Shown here: one piece after another, positions 33,970-43,296 of the stretch
Layout of the letters: every line of letters begins with the position of its first letter
Numbering within the stretch: the first letter of the stretch is position 1
Assembly: GCA_000799755.1 (NCBI GenBank)
Contig: JUHI01000002.1
Span: forward strand, 248,001-312,000
DNA length: 64,000 nucleotides
From: Martinezella tropici
GTDB lineage: Bacteria; Pseudomonadota; Alphaproteobacteria; Rhizobiales; Rhizobiaceae
Direction: 5' to 3'
Made by a program: the position numbers and the translations under genes
Notes under the pieces: model-generated
What the model saw: only the letters and a program-made list of their open reading frames with translations
Database searches by the model: none
What the model was told of the DNA's origin: nothing

Positions 33970-34065
33970 TCAGACCAATTCGCCAAGAGGAGGAACTGTC
34001 TGAGTCCAGAGCGAATCTGGATGGTCATAGTAATATGTCGTAAAGCTTAATATTCGGTTGACCAT
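33970..34065 (-). CDS. Small 31-residue protein or leader peptide
   Basis: ATG at 34063-34065 has AGGA seven bases upstream and the frame runs 31 codons to TGA at 33970-33972. The peptide carries three tyrosines in a row followed by DHPDSLW and ends VPPLGELV. It is followed within 25 bases by a strong terminator, which fits a self-contained short transcript or an attenuator ahead of rcdA. The rest of the 384-base space between rcdA and the DUF1192 gene has no other ORF. I do not recognise the family. The CCTCCTCTTGG sense sequence inside the ORF could also base-pair with ribosome binding sites, so an RNA function is possible. Confidence 0.5.
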   Translation of the reverse strand: MVNRILSFTTYYYDHPDSLWTQTVPPLGELV

Positions 34066-34128
34066 GCCTTAATCCTGGACTGCACCGCACAGATTTGTGC
34101 TGGTGCCAGGCGCCTGAAAGCAGGCTCT

Positions 34129-34320
34129 TTAGAAGCGGAAAAGGCTATCAGCCGCCTTGCGGCCGGAGGCCTTGGTGGCGATTTCCTCTTCCAGCCGGGC
34201 GATCTCGCCCTGGAGCAGGGTTACGCGGCTTTTCAGCTCGTCCACAGACAGCAGCGACAGGTCGCTGCCGATCTCGTGGGCGGACGGCTGCTTGGGACGA
34301 TCATCGTCAAAAATGCTCAT
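34129..34320 (-). CDS. DUF1192 family small protein
   Basis: A 63-residue protein with the DUF1192 pattern: MSIFDDDRPK, LSLLSVDELKSRVTLLQGEIARLEEEI and a short tail ending DSLFRF. The middle is a coiled coil. Function is unknown, but its gene is a regular neighbour of rcdA in alphaproteobacteria. It follows the MFS gene on the same strand with 29 bases between, and GGAGGAGCC precedes its ATG. Confidence 0.88.
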   Translation of the reverse strand: MSIFDDDRPKQPSAHEIGSDLSLLSVDELKSRVTLLQGEIARLEEEIATKASGRKAADSLFRF

Positions 34321-34349
34321 TTCGGCTCCTCCTTCCCTTTTCCGAGGGA

Positions 34350-35639
34350 TCAGGTGCCGTAATTTACAGTTATATCGTCCTTTTTTGAAGTCTCGCCGCG
34401 TGCGAGCGCCATGCTCTCCGGCGTGATCATCTGCGCATTGGCTGATGGCATGGTCGTATAGGCGTCGCGATCACCCGCCGGCTTGGCGGCGCGGAGGCGG
34501 CTGCGGAAGATCGAATAGGCCGTGATCAGCACATGGGCGATCGCTGTGACGAAGAACAGCGAGTAGGGGCCGATGGAAGACATGACCGGGCCGCTCAGTG
34601 TCGGGCCGATGATGGTGCCGATGCCGTAGAGCAGAAGCAGCCCGCCCGAAACCTTGACGAAATCCTCCGGCGCGGCGAAGTCGTTGGCGTGGGCAACGGC
34701 GATCGGATAGAGCGTGTTGGCGACGGCGCCATAGACGACGACCATGCCGATGAGGAAGAAGGGGCTGCCGGGCTTCAGCAGGAAGAGCAACAGGCCATCG
34801 ATCGCGGCGATCGCGGCCATGCCCGCCAGCACGTAACGGCGGTCGATGCGATCGGAAAGCCGGCCGGCCGGCAGCTGCATGACGGCGCCGGCAAAGATGG
34901 TCAAGCTCATCATCAGAGCGATATCGCTTTCCGAGAGGCCGGCATTGGCGCCGAAGACGGCGCCGAGCGTGCCGTATGCACCATTGGCGATGCCGACGAG
35001 CAGGATGCCGATCGAGGCAACGGGAGAGTTGCGGTAGAGCGCCTTCAGGTCGAGGCTGACTGCCTTCAGCGGCTGCGGCGAGGCGGCGGTCGACAGCGTC
35101 GTCGGCAGCATGGCGACACAGTAGCAGATGCCGCATATCATGAAGAGGATGGGCGTGTGGATGTCGGCAAAGGGCACCATCATCTGGCCGGCGACCGCGC
35201 CGATCAGGGTAATGCCGATATAGAGCGAGAAGATTGCGCCGCGGCTCTCGTTGGTGGCTCGCTCGTTGAGCCAGCTCTCGATGATCATCGACGTGCCGGC
35301 AGTGCAGAAGCCGGTCACGGCGCGCAGCGCCACCCACCAGACCGGGTCGACGATGATGCCGGTCAGAAGCGCGATGATGGCGATGACGGAGATGAAGCCC
35401 GAAAAGGCACGGACATGGCCGATGCGCCTGACCAGCTTCGGGGCCGTCAGGCAGCCGAGCACGAAGCCGGTGGCCCAGGTCGTGCCCAACAGACCGAGCG
35501 TCGTCGTCGCATAGCCTTCGGCCGTGCCGCGCACCGGCAGCAACAGGCTATGCAGGCCGTTTCCCGTAAACAGGAAGAGCGTGCCGAACAGCAGGGCCAA
35601 TACGGGCAATATATTTCTCTTCATGCTCCCCACCTTCAT
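34350..35639 (-). CDS. MFS transporter
   Basis: A 429-residue inner-membrane carrier with twelve predicted helices. The cytoplasmic loop between helices 2 and 3 carries the KLVRRIGHVRAFSG variant of the MFS signature, and the middle has GRLSDRIDRRYVLAG, its repeat in the second half. The sequence resembles the YcaD group, with unknown substrate. The hydrophilic C-terminus of about 45 residues is unremarkable. Start may be 35639 or ATG 35624, each with a short-spaced ribosome binding site. Confidence 0.85.
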   Translation of the reverse strand: MKVGSMKRNILPVLALLFGTLFLFTGNGLHSLLLPVRGTAEGYATTTLGLLGTTWATGFVLGCLTAPKLVRRIGHVRAFSGFISVIAIIALLTGIIVDPVWWVALRAVTGFCTAGTSMIIESWLNERATNESRGAIFSLYIGITLIGAVAGQMMVPFADIHTPILFMICGICYCVAMLPTTLSTAASPQPLKAVSLDLKALYRNSPVASIGILLVGIANGAYGTLGAVFGANAGLSESDIALMMSLTIFAGAVMQLPAGRLSDRIDRRYVLAGMAAIAAIDGLLLFLLKPGSPFFLIGMVVVYGAVANTLYPIAVAHANDFAAPEDFVKVSGGLLLLYGIGTIIGPTLSGPVMSSIGPYSLFFVTAIAHVLITAYSIFRSRLRAAKPAGDRDAYTTMPSANAQMITPESMALARGETSKKDDITVNYGT

Positions 35640-35774
35640 GCGGCTCCGCTTGAGGAGCCGATAAGGCAGGAATCCCGACCTGCCTGATTTCGCTATTGAT
35701 TGTGTCCCGGATTGCCGATATCGGCCTTTAGAAACAGTCTGTTGGCGCGGAAAAATGTCCGTCCTATGACAATT

Positions 35775-35828
35775 AGAGCATGATCGCGAAAGCAGTGCAG
35801 CGGTTTTTGGTCGCGGCTGTCCTCACTC
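35775..35828. repeat. Divergent copy of a rhizobial intergenic repeat
   Basis: TTAGAGCATGATCGCGAAA followed by TGCAGCGGTTTT and GTC matches in order the reverse complement of the element at 48541-48605. It lies between the MFS gene and a small membrane-protein gene. Confidence 0.5.
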
Positions 35829-35851
35829 TTGCATAAACGGGGAAAAATAGC

Positions 35852-36013
35852 GTGACAAAAGCCATAGCGGTGCTGCTCCTGCTCGCCATGGCGGTGCATA
35901 TCATCAAGCCCCTGGGGCTGCCGGGCCTGAAGCGCAGGGCCGATTTCTGGAAGATCGCCATCTTCGCCTTTGCCATCTGGACGGTGGCATTGCTGATCAA
36001 CGAGGCGTTTTAG
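35852..36013 (+). CDS. Small hydrophobic membrane protein, 53 residues
   Basis: GTG at 35852-35854, preceded by GGGGAA, opens a 53-codon frame to TAG at 36011. The product has an N-terminal helix (about residues 4-18), a short basic segment GLPGLKRRADFWK and a second helix (about 34-49). Such a two-helix layout with coherent codon use argues for a real gene, although too short for routine calling. Function is unknown. It lies between the MFS and PhzF genes, both on the other strand. Confidence 0.65.
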   Translation: MTKAIAVLLLLAMAVHIIKPLGLPGLKRRADFWKIAIFAFAIWTVALLINEAF

Positions 36014-36061
36014 CGTATTTCAGGCCGAGATTCTGGCGGCAGCCTCGCCATGCGCCGCTGC

Positions 36062-36979
36062 CTAAAGCTGGATCTCTCCACGCATGACAAAGACGCTGCT
36101 GCCCGACAGCAAGACTTCATTTACCGTGCCGGCAGATTTCCTGACATCGATGCCGATGATGCTGCGCCTTCCCATCTCCACGCCCTGCTCGATGGTGATT
36201 TTCACCTCGGCATCCCGCGCCGGCAGCAAGGCGGTCAAGTAGGCTCCGAGCGCAGCCGATGCGCTACCGGTCGCCGGGTCTTCGGTCACATTGTCCAGAG
36301 GCGCGAACATGCGGGCGCGGATGGACCATGGATTTTCAGGTGAGCGCACGTAGACAAAGAGCGAGAAGCCGGTCTTGTCTTCCTTATGCCTGGCTGCTGC
36401 CTGAGCAAAGATCGCGGCATTCGGGCATGCCATGCCGAGCGTTTGGAGGCTGTCCAGCTCCGCAAAGGCGAAGGGGAGGCCGACCGATGCGAAGGTCGGG
36501 GCATGGGTCCGGTGGAGGATCGAACCTGGGTCGATCTGCAAGCAGCCGGCAATCAGATCGTCGGCGATCGTCTCGCCGATTGTGAGGCGGCCCGGTGCGC
36601 GGATGCTTGCACCGGAAACATCGCCGCCATTGCGCAAAAGGCTTACCTCCACGAGCCCGGCATCCTCTTCGAAGACGAGGCGATCGCCGACCGGCTTCCC
36701 GAAAATCGCCGACTGTTGGCCAAGAGCGAAAGCGGTGCCGACATTGGGGTGGCCGGCAAAGGGGATCTCGGCCGTCGGCGTGAAGATGCGGACGCGTGCG
36801 GCGTGATCGGGATTGTCTGGCGGCAGCACGAAGGTCGTTTCCGAATAGCCGAACTCGGTGGCGATCTTCTGCATGGCGTCGCCGGTCAGGCCGCGCGCAT
36901 CGGGGATGACGGCCAGCGGATTGCCGACGAAGCGCTCGGAGGTGAAGACGTCGACGGTGACAAAGGCAATGGTGTTCAT
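36062..36979 (-). CDS. PhzF family isomerase/epimerase
   Basis: A 305-residue PhzF-type protein with two similar alpha/beta halves. The catalytic glutamate is E47 in GYSETTFVLP, and the second half has VTEDPATGSASAALGAY, the family signature. Typical start is VTVDVFTSERFVGNPLAVI. PhzF proteins isomerise small acids; apart from phenazine makers, most have unknown substrates. No phenazine genes are near, so a housekeeping role is likely. A 10-bp dyad lies about 66 bases upstream of the ATG. Confidence 0.9.
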   Translation of the reverse strand: MNTIAFVTVDVFTSERFVGNPLAVIPDARGLTGDAMQKIATEFGYSETTFVLPPDNPDHAARVRIFTPTAEIPFAGHPNVGTAFALGQQSAIFGKPVGDRLVFEEDAGLVEVSLLRNGGDVSGASIRAPGRLTIGETIADDLIAGCLQIDPGSILHRTHAPTFASVGLPFAFAELDSLQTLGMACPNAAIFAQAAARHKEDKTGFSLFVYVRSPENPWSIRARMFAPLDNVTEDPATGSASAALGAYLTALLPARDAEVKITIEQGVEMGRRSIIGIDVRKSAGTVNEVLLSGSSVFVMRGEIQL

Positions 36980-37044
36980 GGCGGCTCCCGGCAGCTTCGA
37001 TGGAACTGCCGGAATTTAGCCGTTGCACGCATAGGCCCGAAAGC

Positions 37045-37071
37045 GTGAACTTGTGTCGATGACAAGTTCAC
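37045..37071. promoter_or_regulatory. Perfect 10-bp inverted repeat upstream of phzF-like gene
   Basis: GTGAACTTGT (37045-37054) and ACAAGTTCAC (37062-37071) are 7 bases apart, 66 bases upstream of the PhzF start. No T run follows on either strand, so an operator is more likely than a terminator. Confidence 0.5.
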
Positions 37072-37177
37072 CGGAGCCGTTCCGGCACAATGCAGGATGG
37101 CTCTTCATCCGGAATTGTTTAGGAGAAAGGCCTTCTATCCTTCGTGCGGCAAGCTCGCCGCCCGCATGACGATCGTT

Positions 37178-38452
37178 TCAATTGTTCTGGAACTGTTTCA
37201 GCACGCTGGACCAGAGTTCGACCAACTCGGCGCTGCCGGTATCGCCCGGCTTCGCTCGTACGGCGGTGTGAACGAGAACCAGATGCGTTGTCGGATCGAC
37301 GAGGATGCGCTGACCCGCCCGGCCATCCAGGAAAAACGTGCGGCGTGGACCGGGCATGAGCCAGGTCTGGTAGCCGTAGCCCCACGGGTTCGTCTCGTGA
37401 TTGACCGCGAGGAACGAGCCTTGCTTGACCGGCTGCGTCGCGTCCAGCAGCCATTGGCGCGGGATGATCTGGCGGCCGTTCAAGGCACCGTCATGGGCGA
37501 GCAGCAAGCCAAAGCGGGCGTAGTCGCGGAGTGTTGCGCTGAAGCAGCAGTAGCCGACTTCCTGGCCTGTTCTGTCGACCTGCCAGTTCGCGCTGGCTTC
37601 CGCACCCATCGGCTGCCATATGCGGGTCTGGAGATAGTCCGACATCGACATATGGGTGGCGTGGGTCAATACGAGACTCAGCCCTTCCGTGTCGAGATTG
37701 CTATAGTGCCAGACCGTGTCGGGCGGGGCGACCCGCTTGTTGAACCGCGATACGGCCGTAATGGGGTCGAGCTTTTCCGGGCCGAGCAAGGAGTTGCTGA
37801 GCCGAACATTGTCGTCGGGATTGCCGAAATTTTCGGTGAAGGCAATGCCGGAGGCCATGTGCAGCAGCGCGCGGATCGGCGTGCTACCCATTTCGGTGCC
37901 TTTCAGCTCCGGCACATAGGTCTGCACGGTATCGTCAACGGAGTGAATGGCACCCTCGGAAATCGCAATCCCGATCATCATGCCGGTCAATGTCTTCGCC
38001 ATGGATTGCGAGACGAGGCGGTCACGATCGGTGCGCCCATATTGATAGTGCTCGAACAGGATCGTGTCGTTGTGTGCGATCAGCAATCCCGTGGTGGGAT
38101 TGGTATCGAGATATCTAGCCAGAGAGGCGGCTTCCTTGCCGAACGTAAACTTGACCGAAATCTCGGCTGCGGCGCGCAGCAGCGGCAGTGGGCGTTCGGC
38201 CGCAGCGATCGTATGCGTCGGGGCCAGCTGATCGGCGTGGCTGAAGTTACCGATCATGTTTTGCTGCTTGCCCATTGGTGGGTTTAGTGACGGGCCTGTG
38301 GGATAACCGAGTTTCTCACCATAAGCTTCGGCGTCCGGCCCGGTCGGAGAGAAGACGGGAACAGCTGCGTGCAACTGCTGGGCGTGAGCAATGCTTGCTT
38401 GAGCAACTAAGAATACAGTAAGAACGGCAACAAAACTACGCCAGGCAAGCAT
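37178..38452 (-). CDS. Serine hydrolase, class C beta-lactamase-like, exported
   Basis: A 424-residue protein with a signal peptide ending AHAQQ at about residue 25. The penicillin-binding fold motifs are SxxK at S150-K153 (SQSMAK) and YxN at Y250-N252 (HYSN), and a C-terminal DGRAGQRILVD block stands where KTG lies in beta-lactamases. These proteins act as esterases, peptidases or transpeptidase relatives; true beta-lactam resistance cannot be inferred. It faces the pgk end, with a terminator between. Confidence 0.85.
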   Translation of the reverse strand: MLAWRSFVAVLTVFLVAQASIAHAQQLHAAVPVFSPTGPDAEAYGEKLGYPTGPSLNPPMGKQQNMIGNFSHADQLAPTHTIAAAERPLPLLRAAAEISVKFTFGKEAASLARYLDTNPTTGLLIAHNDTILFEHYQYGRTDRDRLVSQSMAKTLTGMMIGIAISEGAIHSVDDTVQTYVPELKGTEMGSTPIRALLHMASGIAFTENFGNPDDNVRLSNSLLGPEKLDPITAVSRFNKRVAPPDTVWHYSNLDTEGLSLVLTHATHMSMSDYLQTRIWQPMGAEASANWQVDRTGQEVGYCCFSATLRDYARFGLLLAHDGALNGRQIIPRQWLLDATQPVKQGSFLAVNHETNPWGYGYQTWLMPGPRRTFFLDGRAGQRILVDPTTHLVLVHTAVRAKPGDTGSAELVELWSSVLKQFQNN

Positions 38453-38625
38453 ATGGCAACCCCTCTATTAGGCCCCTTTATTATTAGCGGGACAACCTAG
38501 TGCCGTGCTTTCGTAACATCTGTTTGACATGGTCTCATTTCCGATATCACAGCAAACCTATTCTTGTCATTGTGGCAGATGTGACTTGCTCTGTTCTGAA
38601 CGTTCGGTTGGCTATTGCAGGAAAG

Positions 38626-38665
38626 CAAAAGAGCCCCGGTCAGATCGCGACCGGGGCTCTTTTTC
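38626..38665 (-). terminator. Rho-independent terminator of pgk
   Basis: AGAGCCCCGGTC (38630-38641) and GACCGGGGCTCT (38649-38660) form a perfect 12-bp stem with a 7-base loop, flanked by AAAA and TTTT so that it can work in both directions. It lies 20 bases after the pgk stop. Confidence 0.88.
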
Positions 38666-38684
38666 ATTGGAAGTGCTTGCTGAT

Positions 38685-39887
38685 TTACTTGGCCGCCTGC
38701 AGAACGGCGACGCCCGGAAGGACCTTGCCTTCCATCCACTCAAGGAAAGCGCCGCCGGCCGTCGAGACATAGGTGAAGTCGTCGGCGACGCCGGCATGAT
38801 TGAGCGCCGAGACCGTGTCGCCACCACCGGCGACCGAGGTCAGCTTGCCAGACTTCGTGCATTCGGCTGCATATTTGGCAACCGCGACGGTCGCGGCATC
38901 GAAGGGCGCGATTTCGAAGGCGCCGAGCGGACCGTTCCAGACGAGCGTTGTGGCGCGACCGATCCAGCTGTTGATCGCTTCGACCGATTTCGGGCCGACA
39001 TCGAGCACCATGGCGTCGGCCGGGATGGTGTCGATCGCGACGACTTCGTTGTCGGCGCCGGCCTTGAATTCGCGGGCGACGACGCCGTCCTCAGGCAGAA
39101 CGATCGCGCAGCCGGATGAAGCCGCCTCGATCATGATCTGCTTGGCGGTGTCGGCGAGATCATGTTCGCAGAGCGACTTGCCGACATTGGTGCCGCGCGC
39201 GGCGAGGAAGGTGTTGGCCATGCCGCCGCCGATGACAAGCGCGTCGACCTTTTTCACCAGGTTCATCAGAAGATCGATCTTGGTGGAAACCTTGGCGCCG
39301 CCGACGATGGCGACGACCGGGCGAACCGGATTGCCGAGGCCCTTTTCCAGGGCTTCGAGTTCCGCCTGCATGGTGCGGCCCGCATAGGCCGGCAAAAGCT
39401 GGGCGAGACCTTCGGTCGAGCAATGGGCGCGATGGGCGGCCGAGAAGGCGTCATTGACGTAGAGATCGCCATTGGCGGCGAGCGCCTTGGTGAAGGCTTC
39501 GTCGTTCTTTTCCTCGCCCTTGTGGAAGCGGGTGTTTTCAAGCAGCAGGATGTCGCCGTTGTTCATCTTGGCGACGGCGTCGGCGGCCGAAGCGCCGATG
39601 CAATCGGACGCGAAGAGAACGGCATGATCCAGAACTTCTTCCACGGCCGGGACGATGAGGCCGAGGGAGAGATCCGGGGAGGGGCCATCCTTCGGGCGGC
39701 CGAAATGGGCAAGCAGGATGACCTTGGCGCCCTTTTCCGACAGTTCGAGAATCGTCGGAGCGACGCGCTCGATGCGGGTCGCATCTGTGACTTTGCCATC
39801 CTTGACCGGCACGTTGAGGTCGACGCGAACGAGCACGCGCTTGCCGGTGATGTCGTTGAGATTGTCAAGGGTTTTGAAGGCTGCCAT
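38685..39887 (-). CDS. pgk: Phosphoglycerate kinase
   Basis: A 400-residue kinase that makes ATP from 1,3-bisphosphoglycerate. The N-terminal substrate domain has [16 protein letters not shown] and HFGRPKDGP, and the C-terminal nucleotide domain ends [13 protein letters not shown] with the phosphate loop. Length is normal. The start at 39887 is assigned by family; no purine-rich ribosome binding site precedes it. It lies 72 bases downstream of an antiporter gene which separates it from gap and tkt. Confidence 0.96.
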   Translation of the reverse strand: MAAFKTLDNLNDITGKRVLVRVDLNVPVKDGKVTDATRIERVAPTILELSEKGAKVILLAHFGRPKDGPSPDLSLGLIVPAVEEVLDHAVLFASDCIGASAADAVAKMNNGDILLLENTRFHKGEEKNDEAFTKALAANGDLYVNDAFSAAHRAHCSTEGLAQLLPAYAGRTMQAELEALEKGLGNPVRPVVAIVGGAKVSTKIDLLMNLVKKVDALVIGGGMANTFLAARGTNVGKSLCEHDLADTAKQIMIEAASSGCAIVLPEDGVVAREFKAGADNEVVAIDTIPADAMVLDVGPKSVEAINSWIGRATTLVWNGPLGAFEIAPFDAATVAVAKYAAECTKSGKLTSVAGGGDTVSALNHAGVADDFTYVSTAGGAFLEWMEGKVLPGVAVLQAAK

Positions 39888-39959
39888 GGGAGGGTCCAAT
39901 ATTGTTGGTGGCGGAAAGTGCGCCGACCATACTACGGATGATCGGAGACGCAAGGCCAA

Positions 39960-41810
39960 TCAGGCGTCGTTTTTTCCGGCAGTTGAATCGTTTGAAATGG
40001 CTTCATCAGCGCGTTCGCGGCGCTTGTGGAGATAGGCGCGGACGCTCTTCAAAATATCATGGAGATTGATGAAGATCGGCATGATGACGGGCGGCTCGAC
40101 GGCTTCCAGCGACATGCCGACGGACTGGATGTGATCGTTTTCGTCGAGATCGCGGACGATGAGGATGATCTCACCCAAACGAATGCGATCCGCATAGTCG
40201 GCCTTGCCACCCAGGCGATGGCGCATCAGCTCGGCGATGGTGAGGCCCTTCTCCTGTTCGGTCAGCAGGCCAGGCCCATAGGCGGCATCGAGATCGGCGG
40301 CCGGGCGCAGCGGCGAGATCGAGAAGGCGCCGAAGAATTCGGCATCCTCGGGATCAACCGGTGCGCGGCTGGCGAAAAGGCGGTCGAGCAGGCGGGAATA
40401 ATTGGGAGAGACGAAAAGGTAGACGATATCGTTTTCGCGCAGGCGTCCAGCATATTGATAGCGCATGGATTTGCCGTCGCGCACGATGAGCGACGGCGTT
40501 GCCCAGCGCGGGATGCGTTCGCCGCGAAGGACCGGGCTGTCTTTGACGACACGGTACGAGAGGAGCTCATGGTTGACGGTGCCGGGGAGGTCGACCTCGA
40601 CCTTGTCGATCGCCCCCATGCGCGGGGGAACGATGAGGCCGAGCCTGCGCGCCATCGGCTTGATAGTCCATCCCTGGACGAGCAGCGACACCAGCACGAC
40701 GATGAAGGCGACGTTGAAATAGGTCTGGCCTGACTGCAGGCCACCGAGGATCGGCATGATGGCAAGAAGAATGGAGACTGCGCCGCGCAGGCCGACCCAG
40801 GCGACGAAGCCGGTCTCGCGCTGGGTATAGTCGAAGGGCAGCAGGCAGAGCCAGACAGCGATCGGGCGGGCGATGAAAATCAGGAACAGCGCCAGCGCAA
40901 CGGCGGGGATGGCGATTGCTGGAAATTCAGAGGGCGTGGCCAGCAGGCCAAGGACAAGGAACATGATGATCTGCGCCAGCCAGGTCATGCCGTCCTGAAA
41001 GCGCTTGATCGAGGCGGATGCCGGCAGCTTGCGATTACCGGCATAGATGCCGGCGACATAGACGGCCAGGAAGCCGCTGCCGCCGACAGCGCCGGTAAAC
41101 GAGAAGACGAGGAGCGCCAGCGCCAGAACGAAGATCGGCGTCAGGCCGCGATCTGTTTCCAGACGGCTGACGATGAGGACGATCATCATGCCGCCGAGCA
41201 GGCCGAGAATGACGCCAAGCCCCATCTGCTGGACGAAGGTTGCGAGCATGGCGAGGTTGATGCCGGCATAGCCTTCGCCGCTTGCCAAAAGCTCGACCAG
41301 CGCCAGCGTCAGGAAGATCGCCATCGGGTCGTTGGTGCCGGATTCGACTTCCAGCGAGGAGCGTACCTTGTCACGGATATTGATGCCGCCGATGCGCAGC
41401 AGGAAGAAGACGGCGGCCGCATCCGTCGAGGCGACGATGGAGCCGAGAAGCAGGCCCTGCAGCCAGGTGAAGCCAAGCAGCCAGGTGGCGGCGAGCCCGA
41501 ACAGCGCCGCCGTGACGATGACGCCGACGGAGGCGATGGTGATCGCGGGTGCTGCTGCAAGTTTGAAGGCCTGGATCGGCGTGCCGTAACCGGAATCGAA
41601 GAGGATGATGGCGAGTGCCAGAGAGCCAAGGATGTAGGCGAGATAATTGTTGGAGAATTCGATGCCGAGCCCGTCCGTGCCGGCGGCAAGGCCGATCATG
41701 AGGAAGAGCAGCAGCAAGGGAGCGCCGAAACGGAACGCAAGGAGGCTGGAGAAGGCTGCAATGAGAATAAGGACCGTGCTGATCAGCACGATGACGTAAA
41801 ATGCCTCCAC
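39960..41810 (-). CDS. Potassium/proton antiporter, CPA1 family (NhaP2/CvrA-like)
   Basis: A 616-residue protein. Residues 1-390 form about 12-13 membrane helices with the CPA core (STDAAAVFFLL, LEVESGTNDPMAIFL, the paired acidic residues of the ion site). A TrkA-C domain follows at about 415-490 (MGAIDKVEVDLPG, then LRENDIVYLFVSP) and then a CorC-type domain. This layout belongs to NhaP2/CvrA, which exchange potassium or sodium for protons and protect from ion stress. It is on the pgk strand, between gap and pgk. Confidence 0.88.
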   Translation of the reverse strand: MEAFYVIVLISTVLILIAAFSSLLAFRFGAPLLLLFLMIGLAAGTDGLGIEFSNNYLAYILGSLALAIILFDSGYGTPIQAFKLAAAPAITIASVGVIVTAALFGLAATWLLGFTWLQGLLLGSIVASTDAAAVFFLLRIGGINIRDKVRSSLEVESGTNDPMAIFLTLALVELLASGEGYAGINLAMLATFVQQMGLGVILGLLGGMMIVLIVSRLETDRGLTPIFVLALALLVFSFTGAVGGSGFLAVYVAGIYAGNRKLPASASIKRFQDGMTWLAQIIMFLVLGLLATPSEFPAIAIPAVALALFLIFIARPIAVWLCLLPFDYTQRETGFVAWVGLRGAVSILLAIMPILGGLQSGQTYFNVAFIVVLVSLLVQGWTIKPMARRLGLIVPPRMGAIDKVEVDLPGTVNHELLSYRVVKDSPVLRGERIPRWATPSLIVRDGKSMRYQYAGRLRENDIVYLFVSPNYSRLLDRLFASRAPVDPEDAEFFGAFSISPLRPAADLDAAYGPGLLTEQEKGLTIAELMRHRLGGKADYADRIRLGEIILIVRDLDENDHIQSVGMSLEAVEPPVIMPIFINLHDILKSVRAYLHKRRERADEAISNDSTAGKNDA

Positions 41811-42222
41811 CTTGTCTTCCCCTTTCCGTGCGCCGCTGCTGGGGCCAAAGCCCGGAATGCCGGAAACCCCCAGTCTCCATCATGCCGCCGCGCCTGGCAA
41901 ATTGGCAAACACGGAAATCGTTCGGAGGAGAGTTCAGACACCGAAACTCTTTCCGACGACTGTATCGTCATGGTGTGATGCGCACTGCCAGAACGGCAAA
42001 GCGGCGTGGAGTGCCCTGGGAGACGTCCAGCTCAAAATTTACTGGTAAATCTGGACCATAGCAGGGCAGAAGACGAAAAATATCGAAATGTTTTTAAGGC
42101 GATGCGGGGCCGTCGTAGCTCGCGTCACAGGGGTGATGGACGGGGCATTCTCCAAAATGACAATGCCGACGGCGCAGAAAACCGCACCGTCGGCATCAGG
42201 ATAGATCCAGGCTCAGCCGTAA
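41811..42222. other. Intergenic region between antiporter gene and gap
   Basis: These 412 bases hold no ORF with a ribosome binding site. They must contain the promoter and leader of the antiporter gene on the minus strand and the gap terminator at 42163-42196. I see no repeat or dyad beyond that hairpin. Confidence 0.5.
42163..42196 (-). terminator. Hairpin after gap, probable terminator
   Basis: ATGCCGACGG (42163-42172) pairs with CCGTCGGCAT (42187-42196) over a 14-base loop, 27 bases after the gap stop. The minus-strand downstream sequence TTGTCATTTTGG is only moderately T-rich. Confidence 0.6.
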
Positions 42223-43233
42223 TCAGATCAGCTTTGCGAAGGCAACGGCCGTGTCCGACATGCGGCTGGAGAAGCCCCACTCGTTGTCGTACCAGGAGAG
42301 GACGCGCACGAAGTTGCCTTCCATGACCTTGGTCTGGTCGGTCGCGAAGATCGACGAGTGGCTGTCATGGTTGAAGTCGCGGGAAACCAGCGGCTCGTCG
42401 GTGTAGCCGAGGATGCCCTTCAGCTTGCCGTTCGATGCAGCCTTGATGGCTTCGTTGATTTCGCCGACCGTCGTTGCCTTCTTGGAGACGAACTTGAAGT
42501 CGACGACCGAAACGTTCGGGGTGGGAACGCGGATCGACGTGCCGTCGAGCTTGCCCTTCAGGTGCGGCAGAACGAGGCCAACGGCCTTTGCAGCGCCCGT
42601 CGACGTCGGGATCATGGACAGGGCTGCGGCGCGGGCGCGGTACAGGTCCTTGTGCATGGTGTCGAGCGTCGGCTGGTCGCCGGTGTAGGAGTGGATCGTC
42701 GTCATGAAGCCGTGGTCGATGCCGACAGCGTCGTCGAGAACCTTCACGACCGGCACCAGGCAGTTCGTGGTGCAGGAGGCGTTGGAGATGACCAGATGCT
42801 CCTTGGTGAGCTGGTCATGGTTGACGCCGAAAACGACGGTCAGATCGGCGCCGTCAGCGGGAGCCGAAACGATGACGCGCTTGGCACCGGCCGTCAGGTG
42901 AGCGGCGGCCTTGTCGCGGGCGGTGAAGATGCCCGTGCATTCCATGGCGATGTCAACGCCGAGATCGCGGTGCGGCAGGGTTGCCGGGTCCTTGATCGCC
43001 GTGACCTTGATCGGCTTGCCGCCGCCAACGATGATCGTGTCGCCTTCGACCTTCACGTCGGCGGGGAACTTGCCGTGGATGGAATCGTAACGCAGCAGGT
43101 GGGCGTTGGTTTCGACCGGGCCGAGATCGTTGATGGCAACGACTTCGATGTCGGTGCGGCCGGATTCGACGATGGCGCGCAGAACGTTACGGCCGATACG
43201 GCCAAAGCCGTTGATGGCAACTTTTACAGTCAT
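42223..43233 (-). CDS. gap: Glyceraldehyde-3-phosphate dehydrogenase, type I
   Basis: A 336-residue enzyme that oxidises glyceraldehyde-3-phosphate with NAD(P) and phosphate. The NAD motif NGFGRIGRN opens the protein; the active-site cysteine is C154 in [10 protein letters not shown]; the catalytic His follows in TIHSYTGDQ; and the end is [14 protein letters not shown] 43233 follows GGGAG, while the GTG three codons earlier is unnecessary. It lies 63 bases after tkt on the same strand and may share its transcript. Confidence 0.97.
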   Translation of the reverse strand: MTVKVAINGFGRIGRNVLRAIVESGRTDIEVVAINDLGPVETNAHLLRYDSIHGKFPADVKVEGDTIIVGGGKPIKVTAIKDPATLPHRDLGVDIAMECTGIFTARDKAAAHLTAGAKRVIVSAPADGADLTVVFGVNHDQLTKEHLVISNASCTTNCLVPVVKVLDDAVGIDHGFMTTIHSYTGDQPTLDTMHKDLYRARAAALSMIPTSTGAAKAVGLVLPHLKGKLDGTSIRVPTPNVSVVDFKFVSKKATTVGEINEAIKAASNGKLKGILGYTDEPLVSRDFNHDSHSSIFATDQTKVMEGNFVRVLSWYDNEWGFSSRMSDTAVAFAKLI

Positions 43234-43296
43234 GAATGTCACTCCCTTTCACTCAGGGTGTTTATCTATTGGATTTGAGAGCGCTTGTCAGCGCCC

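Noticed and set aside
37178..38452. Antibiotic-resistance beta-lactamase
   Set aside because: It has SxxK and YxN but no clear KTG box, and the N-terminal region differs; only a serine hydrolase can be claimed.
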